From Pelodera strongyloides (Eukaryota > Nematoda > Chromadorea > Rhabditida > Rhabditidae), in contig JAANDG010000054.1 in the NCBI GenBank assembly GCA_036852015.1, forward strand, positions 1 to 64,000: 64,000 nt of DNA, given 5' to 3'. Below the pieces are notes generated by a model. The model saw only the letters and a list, made by a program, of their open reading frames with translations. It was not told where the DNA came from and searched no databases. Position numbers and translations under genes: made by a program. Positions 55,399-64,000 of this stretch are shown in pieces; positions within the stretch are counted from its first letter, which is position 1, and the number at the start of each line of letters is the position of its first letter.

Positions 55399-57255
55399 AT
55401 AAGTGTGTTTCATTAGGATTTGGCTTGTTTATTGGAAGCTACCACTAACACCTAACCTAATGACCATAATCTTTCTAAAGGAAAATTATCTTTATGAAAT
55501 TAGGTGTGAAATTTTTATTAAAATAAAGAAATTATCTTTCGATAAAACTAAAGACATTGAACACCTAGTGTTCTCCAACTGTTTTAACCAACGAAGAATG
55601 ATAAGTTGCAGAATTGACCCTCACAATCAGTGTATAATGCATATTTAATTGTGTGAGTTACTTATTTATATCCCGTAAATGAACATTCAATTAGTTCGGC
55701 GTTAGGCCTGATATTTTCCAAATATCTCTAAAAAGAGGAAAATTATTTTATCGTGAAAAAGTGCTCTGTTTTAGGTAGGTGTTTTTGGCTCTTCTCGCCA
55801 TCATTACAATGAAGTACTTAGCTAATTATCAGAAAATTTAGCGGCGACAAAAAGAGACCAATTCGGTTGTGGGCTGCATCTACAAAAAGTGAAAAATTCA
55901 TTATGTTAATAATTAACTCTTTTATGAAAATGACCAGCCGGTTCTTCCGACTGCAAGAATCGGCCTTCGGCCGATTGTTACCCTACTATTTAAATTTCCT
56001 ATGATACTATGATTCTTTACTTTTATTTGCTAATTATTTATTTATATCCAACGGGGACCAAAAATTGCGGCGCTCCATTTGTCTGCTGGTTCACGTAAAC
56101 TTTTGAAATGTGTTGCGAACTATGGAAGTATACATAAAGAGAATTGAGCAAGTGGACAATTTAAAGAAGGAAGTGTAATTTTTTTGAAGCTGTACGGTAG
56201 TACTCCTTTTGTGGCATACCAATATATAAATGCCTATTGTCAGTCTCACATAACAATGTAGATCAAAACACGACAAATACGTAACATATCTGAAAAGGGT
56301 CTCGCTTAGTGAAATATATTTCATAGATCATTTTCATTCGCATAGTTCGCTTTCTATTCACTGAACAGACATGTTTTTATTTAACTTCTACACCTGTGTG
56401 ACTGCTCAAATAGTAGCCTCCAAGTTTGAGTAGTGCTAAAAACTATACGTCTATCGTTACACCTTTTCTCCAGCCGCAATTTTTGGTCCCCGTTGGATAT
56501 AAATAAATAGTTAGCAAATAAAAGTAAAGAATCATAGTATCATAGGAAATTTAAGTAGTAGGGTAACAATCGGCCGAAGGCCGATTCCTGCAGTCGGAAG
56601 AGACCGACTGGTCATTTTCATAAAATAGTTAAGTATCAACATAATGAATTTTTCACTTTTTGTAGATGTAGCCCACAACCGAATTGGTCTCTTTTTGTCG
56701 CCGCTAAATTTTCTGATAATTAGCTAAGTACTTCATTGTAATGATGACGAGAAGAGCCAAAAACACCTACCTAAAACAGAGCACTTTTTCACGATAAAAT
56801 AATTTTCCTCTTTTTAGAGATATTTGGAAAATATCAGGCCTAACGCCGAACTAATTGAATGTTCATTTACGGGATATAAATAAGTAACTCACACAATTAA
56901 ATATGCATTATACACTGATTGTGAGGGTCAATTCTGCAACTTACCATTCTTCGTTGGTTAAAACAGTTGGAGAACACTAGGTGTTCAATGTCTTTAGTTT
57001 TATCGAAAGATAATTTCTTTATTTTAATAAAAAATTCACACCTAATTTCATAAAGATAATTTTCCTTTAGAAAGATTATGGTCATTAGGTTAGGTGTTAG
57101 TGGTAGTTTCCAATAAACAAGCCTAATGAAACACACTTATTGTAGTATGAGTGTACGGAATAAATAAACTTTAACTTCTAATTCTTTGCCTACAATTCGA
57201 TCGCTGTTCCGCAACTATGCATTTGACTGGAAAAGAATTTAAACCTTGTTCGTCT

Positions 57256-57474
57256 TCAAAAAAAACTACTAACCTATCCTATACCCCTATACGCTGTCTT
57301 CAAAAACTACTAACCAACTAACTTCAAAAAAAACTTCAAAAACTCTTCAAAAACTACTAACCTATACTATACCCCTATACGCTGTCTTCAAAAACTACTA
57401 ACCTACTAACTTCAAAAAAAAACTTCAAAAACTCTTCAAAAACTACTAACCTATACTATACCCCTATACGCTGC
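57256..57474. repeat. GGTTAGTAGTTTTTGAAG tandem array, right arm
   Basis: Inverse orientation (CTTCAAAAACTACTAACC) of the left-arm array, with fewer long homopolymers. Confidence 0.85.
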
Positions 57475-57669
57475 ATAACATGGACTATTTTGCGTGAAAC
57501 CCAAATTTGTCATAAATTGATGACTTCACTAAACTGTTTTACCCTATGGCGCTCAATTTTTTTATGAATTAGGAATTAGGAGAATGAATTAGGAGTTGCA
57601 TTTTTCGTGAGCCTCGAGTATCCATTGTTGCAAAAAGCTCGTCGATGCGCGAACTTGTGTTCTATTTAC

Positions 57670-58046
57670 TGTACAATTACCGTCCCATGGAAATTAGGCG
57701 TCCCATGAGTGGGACAACCGTCCCATGGAAATCTGACCGTCCCATGGTGCCAGAATGGATGTTATCTCACTCAAACATTACTACATATCAACTTTTTTGG
57801 CAATGGAAAAAAAGAATAAAGTATTGAGTCGGTTGAGGTTGAGAGGGCTCTGGGACTTTGAAAGGGCCATGGGACGGTCAGATTTTCATGGGACGGTCAG
57901 ATTTTCATGGGACGGTTTGGAAGTCTATGGGACGGTTGGGAGGTCCATGGGACGGCTAGATTCCCTTGGACAGTTGTTCCTTTAATGGGACGTTGTTGTC
58001 CCATGAGTGGGACGGTTGGCTCCTTTGGGACGCCTAGATTTCCATG
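57670..58046. repeat. GTCCCATGG / CCATGGGAC array, right arm
   Basis: Mirror of 54047-54436 with the same two-orientation layout and some unit differences, for example a doubled CATGGGACGGTCAGATTTT. Confidence 0.85.
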
Positions 58047-58074
58047 AGATGGTAATTCTACAATACAATATACA

Positions 58075-58152
58075 ATAGAGCCCGAACGAACTATCATTCC
58101 ATAACTAACAATCCTTCTGCTCTACCAGTTGCGCCATTCAGCTACTGGGTCG
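58075..58152 (-). repeat. tRNA-like / pol III box segment, right arm (second)
   Basis: Inverse copy of 53955-54031; one visible change is AGAGCAGAAGG against AGAGCGGAAGG. Confidence 0.5.
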
Positions 58153-58394
58153 TGAAAGCTAACAGGAATTATATAGTTAATTAGGGACAGAGTGACTGAA
58201 GGTTAAACATTGGATTATGTAGCTTTATTCATGAAGTATTATTTGAGAAATTTCTGAATGAGAAACTTCAGTACTATGTGAGACACAGTAGTGGGCTCTA
58301 TCTCCTTTTATAATTCACAAAAGATCAATGATTATGTAAACGGCACTGATAGTGTGCCAATCAAAAAAGCTAAATGTTGAACGCAAAACGTTCG

Positions 58395-58450
58395 GCTTTG
58401 GCCGAAACCGAACGCACGACCTCTCGCTCTGTAGCCAAACGCTTTGCCAA
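58395..58450 (-). repeat. tRNA-like / pol III box segment, right arm (first)
   Basis: Inverse copy of 53655-53710, with A-box-like and B-box-like words in the same order on the minus strand. Confidence 0.4.
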
Positions 58451-58828
58451 TGTACTACAAGGCATGTTGTTTTTGTAAGTAAAGGTCACCTCAGGCCTCT
58501 GGAGGAGTTAGGCGACCGGGAAATAATAAAAAAAAAAACTATTTTGCAACTTTAAAGCCTTGGAATTTCCAACTTCTCATTAATTAACTTTTACTAGCGT
58601 CCTGACAACCCAAATTCCAATGAGTGCTGAATAAAACACTCGATATTGATATAATATTGTTCAGACAATCTTCATTTTTTTTATTTTAATCTTTTCCGCA
58701 TTCAATATTTCCCTATTCACCTACACTTCAGCAAAAGCACATGCATTTGTCAAAAGAAAAAGGGGGATCCCAGGCTACCAGCTTGAACATGTGAAAAAAT
58801 AACCAAATATAAAAGAATTTATATTATA

Positions 58829-59068
58829 GCTCTGTGCGAGCTCTGCTCTGTGTGCTCTGTGCTCTGTGCGAGCTCTGGATTTCATTTTTTGACTTTCAAT
58901 TTGGCGTCATCAAAATTAATATAATTAAATAATTTTTTTATTCTTTATGCTGAAAATCATTTTGTTTGGGTTTTTGGCGATGCTTGATTTAGTGGTTGCA
59001 TTAGATTTCCTCCAAACCTAGTAGAAACACGATTTTTTGGGTGCCCGTATACTTATGCGCTGCACTGT
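58829..59068. mobile_element. Nested insertion in right arm
   Basis: About 240 bp between ATTTATATTATA and TAGAAGTTGTTTTCC, absent from the matching left-arm site (53195-53215). It starts with GCTCTGTGCGAGCTCTG repeats and ends TGCGCTGCACTGTA; flanking TA suggests a TA target. Confidence 0.7.
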
Positions 59069-59750
59069 ATAGAAGTTGTTTTCCATGGAAAATGCTTTAT
59101 TTTATAACGTACTGCGCACTGTCCGCGTAAACTATGAGGTATGCCCATCTGGTATGAGGCAAAAGGGGCGGGACTTCGGCTGTGCGCACAAAACTGCGAA
59201 GGTGCAATGTTCGAGGCCCCAAAAGTCTAAGAAATCGATATCGGGGAAAGATGCTGTGAGAGAGAAATATTCTCAGCAACACTTCAGTTATCTAATGCAG
59301 AAGTTTGGGCGCAAAATTTTCATTCAGAAACGCGCTAGGGCCGAAAATGTACCAAAAATTACCAAAATTAGCATAAAAATCAATAAATCGATAATTAGAA
59401 ATCAATATTTTAAAATTCTAATGGCTTTGCTAGAATCCCGCCCCCTGATATACTATAATGAAGACCAGTTCAAAAGTGTGCCTTTGATGCCCACGAAAAT
59501 TGAGGAAGGAAGGACAGAAAAAAAAAAAAAAAATCCACATAATACGTCAGTCGTTTTTTTAATAACTTCTCTTCAAAATGATTTTTTCTGGCTGAGTTTT
59601 TGCAGGGTTGTAGAGGAACATTAGAAGAGTAGATTTGCCAAATTAGAGCCCATTTGGTCCAGTACTTTTTGTGCTATTAATTAATGAGTGCTCCCAGGTC
59701 CGGGAAACCCCCGGAGAAGAACCAAAAAGGGCTAGGCTGCGCCTAGCCCC

Positions 59751-59847
59751 AAAACGAGATCCACAGTCAAGCGTTTAGTATAAATGAAACCCACGTGGAG
59801 AAGGTATGCAATGTGGGAAGCTGATATCCAATTGTTTGAGAAATAAT
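59751..59847 (+). repeat. 97-bp direct repeat, right copy
   Basis: Identical to 52441-52537; followed by unique sequence GCAGTAATATAAAAGTGTAG. Confidence 0.95.
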
Positions 59848-60057
59848 GCAGTAATATAAAAGTGTAGGAAGAAAATTGAAAAGGTATGGTATGTTAATTG
59901 CTATTATTTAAGAAAGCACATAATATTATTAATATTGTGGTAGAATGGTAGACACATAGGTAACCACTTTCATTTCGGCTGACTCGGTTCGTAGGGACAA
60001 GCAAGAATCAAGGGTATTGAGGTCTTTGGCTTTTCCATTCTCATAGTCACACTAGGA

Positions 60058-60186
60058 GGCCATATTCACCATTCAATTCCCCATGGGGAACTCCCCGTTT
60101 TGTTTTCTGCGTCTCTCACATTAGAATGCTATTTTCTGTCCCCAGGGAGTATTTCCCCGAGGGAATGGGAGTGGTGGATATATGGC
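60058..60186. mobile_element. MITE family F, copy 3
   Basis: Left GGCCATATTCACCATTC, right inverse GTGGTGGATATATGGC; inner CCCCATGGGGAACTCCCC and CTCACATTAGAATGCTA. Confidence 0.7.
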
Positions 60187-61110
60187 TTAAGGAGTATCAG
60201 CTTGGAAACAAACTTGGTGACTCGTTCAACAAAGAAATGATAAAATAAAAATATACGATGTTCTACGTATCAGATCACCGACTAAGAACAGCAAGCGAAT
60301 GCAGTTAGTGAAACATGAAGACTGGACACACCGTATTAGGACTAGAGCCCAATACATAATTTTATTTTGTGCTACGAGAGCGTAACTCTTTAGTCAATTT
60401 ATGGGTCCAAGCAAGTACTCAAAGCTTATTGATTGAAGGGATTGAAGGTTCCCTTCAATCCCTTCAATCCCTTCACTTCAATCAACGTCAACGTGAATCA
60501 ACGTGTTTTCCCCCGTCGTTTTTCCCAAAATTGTTTATCAACCAAAATCCACAGCAACGGTCCAGGGGTTCTTGCATAGCAAGATGCGTGGAACCTTCTC
60601 GGGAAGCCGATTTATCTCCGCTGGTTTAACCCGCTACCAACTTTGACACCTTTGGTATGGTGAGGGTGTTCCGTCCCGGATCGAACCAGTGGCCGGTGAC
60701 GTGCGCAAGGGCCTTTCCACTGTGATAATTACGTTTCATCAACAGAAGTGCTCTTCGTCTCCTGCCACTAACGTGACTTTTCACACACAATGCTATGGAT
60801 GAAATGACTATAGAGGTACCTTATGAAAATGAAATGTAGTGTTATATAAAACCGAAACGAACGCGCAGCGACTAACCCCGCCTATTTTACTTGTTTTCAA
60901 TGTCACCACTTTTTGAATTTGGCTGAACTTCGCCACTACTAGCCTGTGCATAAATGGGACATTACTGTATTGAAAGCGCGGCAATTACAAAAATTTAAAA
61001 ATATGCACTTTATGCGCAAATTCGCATGTTTCCTTTTATTTTTTATGTTTTATTTATATTCCTGCAAGCAGTGTTTATTCATTTTGTGAATGTTGTTAGC
61101 TTATATTCAG
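60187..61110. other. Intergenic upstream of the prefoldin gene
   Basis: No gene. A hairpin of CCTTCAATCCCTTCAATCCC with its inverse lies at 60434-60475. On the minus strand CTGGTTCGATCCGGG (about 60680-60694) is an exact B-box match, but no A box or cloverleaf accompanies it. Confidence 0.5.
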
Positions 61111-61838
61111 ATGGATGCTCCTTCTTCAAGTCTTTCTTCAAACGAGGCGCTGGATTCACTTGCTAAACAGCAGTTCTTAGCTGAGAAAATTAAAGGTCAC
61201 CGAAGAAGCATAGTAAGTTAACTTTCCTGTATTCCCGTTTAAATATGACGATGAGACGTAATATTGTATTCTTCAACAGGCACCAGTTGTGTTGCATTTT
61301 AAAACATTTCGATAACATATTGGCATTTTAGGTTGCTCTAGATGAACGGCGACAGAGGCTTCGCGAAGCCGACCGTTCTCTTTTGAAAGCGGATGTAAGT
61401 GGCTTGACTTTTCTTCCAACATATTTCGTTTGTTTTGTGCTTGCTCCTATGGGCTGAACGGGTTTTTTGCTAGGGTACATTTCTTGTAATAAAATGAACC
61501 TTTTAGAGTAAGAAAACATACGTTTGTGTTGGACCAACGTTGTTCCTAAAATGTCCCACAACCTTGGCTCGAGAAATTATTCAGGTGAATGTTTACTTGA
61601 ACAGGCATGAGTTAGTTTGGTGCAGATGTTAGTTGTTGAGTTTTATTATTTTTTATGAGTCTCTTGGCTGTTGCTTTTTTGCTCGATGGTCTGTTTTTAG
61701 ACCGACATGAAAACCGTCGACAGCGCTGTGCGAAGTGTTAACAAGGATTTGAGCGAGACTGTGGATGAATTAACCAAATTGGAAGGAAGCAGGACACTCT
61801 CACAGCGTGGTTTTGATTTAAAACCCATCAGTGAATAG
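61111..61838 (+). CDS. Prefoldin subunit 1-like (beta-type prefoldin)
   Basis: Subunit of the hexameric prefoldin chaperone that hands actin and tubulin to CCT/TRiC in the cytosol. Exons: 61111-61212, 61332-61394, 61507-61584, 61701-61838; 126 aa, phase 0 at all joins. The ATG follows TATATTCAG directly (trans-splice type). N-terminal helix (exons 1-2, ending RRQRLREADRSLLKAD), beta-hairpin core KKTYVCVGPTLFL as in the PFDN1 VGRMF region, then a C-terminal coiled coil (MKTVDSAVRSVNKDLSETVD). Slightly longer than usual at both ends (ends GFDLKPISE). An AATAAA signal lies at 61850-61855, and the next gene starts 257 bp after the stop, suggesting an operon with it. Identification rests on the beta-hairpin word and overall shape. 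Confidence 0.75.
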
Positions 61839-61849
61839 TTCAGTATCTC

Positions 61850-61855
61850 AATAAA
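61850..61855 (+). terminator. Poly(A) signal AATAAA of the prefoldin gene
   Basis: AATAAA 12 bases after the stop; the next acceptor (TATTTTAG, 62042-62049) lies about 190 bases on, the usual inter-cistronic distance in nematode operons. Confidence 0.6.
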
Positions 61856-62041
61856 CTTTTAGTTTTCATCGTTTTAGTTGTTGGACCATATGGTTTTTGA
61901 CCACGCTCTGTTGAGCCTACATCCATTATTATGCCCAATTCCGATGTCTCAACACTATTTTTTGTTACTTGGTTGTTTTGATTGTATGTTTGATTTTGAT
62001 TGTTCGACTTTGAGCCTAGCTGTGCATAATCCTACATTAGA

Positions 62042-62049
62042 TATTTTAG
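62042..62049 (+). promoter_or_regulatory. Likely trans-splice acceptor of the DEP gene
   Basis: ATATTTTAG precedes a 46-base leader and the DEP-gene ATG, with no coding exon upstream. Confidence 0.45.
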
Positions 62050-62095
62050 AAACCTCGCGGTTGTCCACGCTATATATGCTGTGTCGGACATCGTT

Positions 62096-63350
62096 ATGGC
62101 GTCCGATCGGCCCAAGCATTCAGTCCCGACTACTCGTACCTCGCGGCCTTTGAGTGAACGAAAAAGGACGGATGCATTTCGAATCACTCACTGTGGGGTA
62201 TGTCGTCATACCACTTTTTTCGTTAGTAGTCTGGTCAGAAACAACAGGAATTGACCCTCGTGGTTACGTTTAACGTTATAATACTGGCCCTTTTCGTAAA
62301 GCATGTGAAATGCATACTTTTTTCTTTCTTTCGTTGTATCGCTCTGCACTTTCATTAATTACCGGTGTTGTTAACCTGTTTTTTTTATGAACTTCGGTCT
62401 GATTTTAGGTCCGTTCACAATATGAAACAGTGCGTTCCGAAGCAGAAAATCAAGAATTCGAAAAGAAGTTTAGAGCTACGGCTATGGTTAGTTTTATATA
62501 ATTATATATCTCGCCTCCCATACTTGTTATTATTAAAGTCCTCAGTTGTTATGATAAAGTCTCTCTGTGGGTGTTTGTTCAACTTCGTTTTGTATTTGGT
62601 TCGGTGACAGTGTTTGTCGGAATTCTCCGTTAAATTGTTCTTCTTTAGTGGAACAAAATGCTGAGTGACTTTCGGGAAAACATGCCTCGAAAGCGGCACC
62701 GTCGTCAGTTCACCTATTTTGACGATTCGTTCACCGGCAAAGAAGCTGTAGATTTCGCACTGAGTGTCCTCCCGAAATACTTCCCTGATAGACAATTGAA
62801 TCGGTAAGCATTTATTGGAAAGTAAACTATTGTGCCTTCTCTTATGCACAATTCATACCGCTTTGCGTGCAATTTCTTGTATGACTGTAAAATTAGAGTG
62901 AGCTTTTATGTCGAAAGTGCGCTTTTTTTTATTGCAAAGGACTGATTGTATAAATTGTACTTTTTTTGTTGCAAGCACATTCATTATGTTTCATGCTCAT
63001 GATTGATTTATTGCATTATTCACATGAGCTGTAATCTTAACGGTGAATTCAATTCCCATATCCTACCCTGATGTATTACAACGCAAAATGAATACTTTAT
63101 TGTAGAGTAAACACCGTCAATTTGCTGCAGAAGTACATGGAGCAGGGTGTTTTTGGTCGACCCAACAAAACGCAAACAAGGAGGGATGTGTTTCTAGATA
63201 ATGTGTCTCTTTATGTGTGAGTTTTGCTTTTCTTTGATATAGATCATTTGATTTGATAGATGGGGCGCCCCACCAGTCAATCCCAAACGGCACCAAAAAT
63301 GCCGTATCTTCGGAGCGGAGTCCCTCCCCGGCCGTGGCTATGTTCATCGG
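62096..63350 (+). CDS. DEP domain protein, DEPDC1/LET-99-like (3'-partial)
   Basis: Exons: 62096-62197, 62409-62486, 62649-62803, 63106-63216, 63260-63350; the gene continues past the window. Exons 1-2 give a basic, Ser/Thr-rich N-terminus (MASDRPKHSVPTTRTSRPLS). Exons 3-5 form a DEP domain: WNKMLSDFRENMPRKRHRRQ, SFTGKEAVDFALSVLPKYF, VNTVNLLQKYMEQGVFG and DNVSLYVW, matching DEPDC1/LET-99-type DEP domains (MPxRKHR, FTGxEAVD). LET-99 in C. elegans acts at the cell cortex in spindle positioning; DEPDC1 proteins add a RhoGAP-like domain that is not visible here. A further exon-like stretch at 63730-63846 (acceptor TTTTCAG) has a Ser-rich open frame (TPTLLRRSNSFCG), but its phase does not match exon 5, so a connecting exon or other donor is missing. 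Probably second in an operon with the prefoldin gene. Confidence 0.8.
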
Positions 63351-64000
63351 GTGCATACATGCTGTCCGATGAAGTCCAAAGCTTTTCTTACATGAATATG
63401 AATTAGCACGACTGCGCTTTATGTGTGTGGGTTTGATGGTTTGTTATTGAAAAGCAACTCAGTATAATTTCCTCTTAGACCACGAGTTTATCCTTTTTTA
63501 ATCCACAGATCGTAATTTCATGGTTGCGGTTGCATTGCAATTGTTACAATGTTACAACTATACGTAGCAAGAAGATCGAAATATCTATAGAGATACAAAA
63601 TGTCATTAAGTTAGATAATTAGACGCTTGGCCCATAAATATAAACCCTTGGTTTGGCAAGTTTATCGTAAATCTTCAGGGGTTCATTTCCACGGTTGCAA
63701 TTGCCATGTGTCAATTTTTGTGTTTTCAGCTTCTGCTCTACAGGGGGTGGTGCCCGAACACCGACGCTTCTCAGAAGATCAAATTCTTTTTGTGGATCAT
63801 CAGAAGGGGCAAGGAAACGAAAACCGCTTGATTCTTCGGCACTCAGGTTTCTAGCTTTTACCCATTTAACAGATTAAGGGTTTGAGTCACTATCGACCGT
63901 TTGTTAAGAAACACTGAAAAACACTCACACATATAAAATAGTGCTCTGTTTCGTTTCTAGATAATCATCTTTTTTTGCGTTTTCCAGAGAACCTAAGTGT
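63351..64000 (+). other. Continuation of the DEP gene (introns and unresolved exon)
   Basis: Mostly intronic AT-rich sequence with the tentative exon at 63730-63846. The window ends just behind an acceptor-like TTTTCCAG at 63981-63988, so another exon probably begins there. Confidence 0.4.

Larger units (their letters stand above)
52538..59750. mobile_element. Giant palindromic (foldback) element, 7.2 kb
   Basis: The left arm 52538-56071 and right arm 56473-59727 are inverted copies around a spacer of about 400 bp (56072-56472). Outer ends are TTTGGTTCTTCTCCGGGGG and its inverse; a 23-base hairpin-forming segment (AGGGCTAGGCTGCGCCTAGC and three C) follows the right arm only. Arms stay alignable end to end with scattered substitutions and private insertions. 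From outside in, each arm carries an open lysine-rich stretch, two tRNA-like segments, a GGGACGGT array, a GGTTAGTAGTTTTTGAAG array and an AT-rich inner part. No transposase, integrase or polymerase is recognisable, so it would be non-autonomous if mobile. Confidence 0.85.

Noticed and set aside
60670..60740. tRNA on the minus strand
   Set aside because: Only a B-box word (GGTTCGATCC) is good; no A box or cloverleaf upstream.
63730..63846. Sixth exon of the DEP gene
   Set aside because: The acceptor is good, but neither plausible frame matches the phase of exon 5 without an extra exon, so it is left as tentative.

Overview
The window looks like nuclear DNA of a free-living nematode. Genes are cut into many short exons (mostly 50-150 bases), introns end in TTTCAG or TTTTAG, several start codons lie just behind an extra acceptor of the trans-splicing type, and two genes at the right edge have operon-like spacing. 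Exon density is higher than usual in Caenorhabditis and would fit a diplogastrid such as Pristionchus, but the species cannot be fixed from this sequence alone. All gene models are my own splicing by hand. For eight genes the reading phase closes across every junction; rad-23 has one ambiguous donor and the DEP gene runs off the window.

Layout. 1-3752: the 3' part of a BEL/Pao-like LTR retroelement (Env-like ORF, then a Gag-like zinc-knuckle ORF, then an LTR-like stretch) followed by a 61-bp minisatellite. 4255-6418 (-): methylthioadenosine phosphorylase, 10 exons, 283 aa. 7955-10718 (-): a short unidentified gene and exon-like Pro/Ser-rich pieces. 13636-17966 (-): a seven-helix receptor, 10 exons, 316 aa. 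17967-32729: about 15 kb with no gene I can support, full of foldback elements. 32730-36473 (+): a signal-peptide, single-pass membrane protein of 310 aa. 37487-44058 (+): an SH2-tyrosine kinase of the nematode Fer-like type, 18 exons, 498 aa. 44924-46929 (-): a COA7-like Sel1-repeat protein, 248 aa. 47841-51623 (-): RAD23 ubiquitin shuttle, 12 exons. 52441-59847: a 7.2-kb palindromic element (3.5-kb and 3.25-kb arms around a 0.4-kb spacer) flanked by a perfect 97-bp direct repeat. 61111-61838 (+): prefoldin subunit 1-like, 126 aa. 62096 to the edge (+): a DEPDC1/LET-99-like DEP protein, partial.

The cellular genes are mostly unrelated housekeeping and signalling genes: methionine/polyamine salvage, proteasome delivery, prefoldin chaperone, mitochondrial assembly, one receptor and one kinase. 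Only the prefoldin-DEP pair looks co-transcribed. The unusual content is in the mobile and repeat fraction: the giant palindrome with its long direct repeats and tRNA-like blocks, the Env-then-Gag order, several families of long-TIR foldback elements, and two hammerhead-ribozyme-like motifs.
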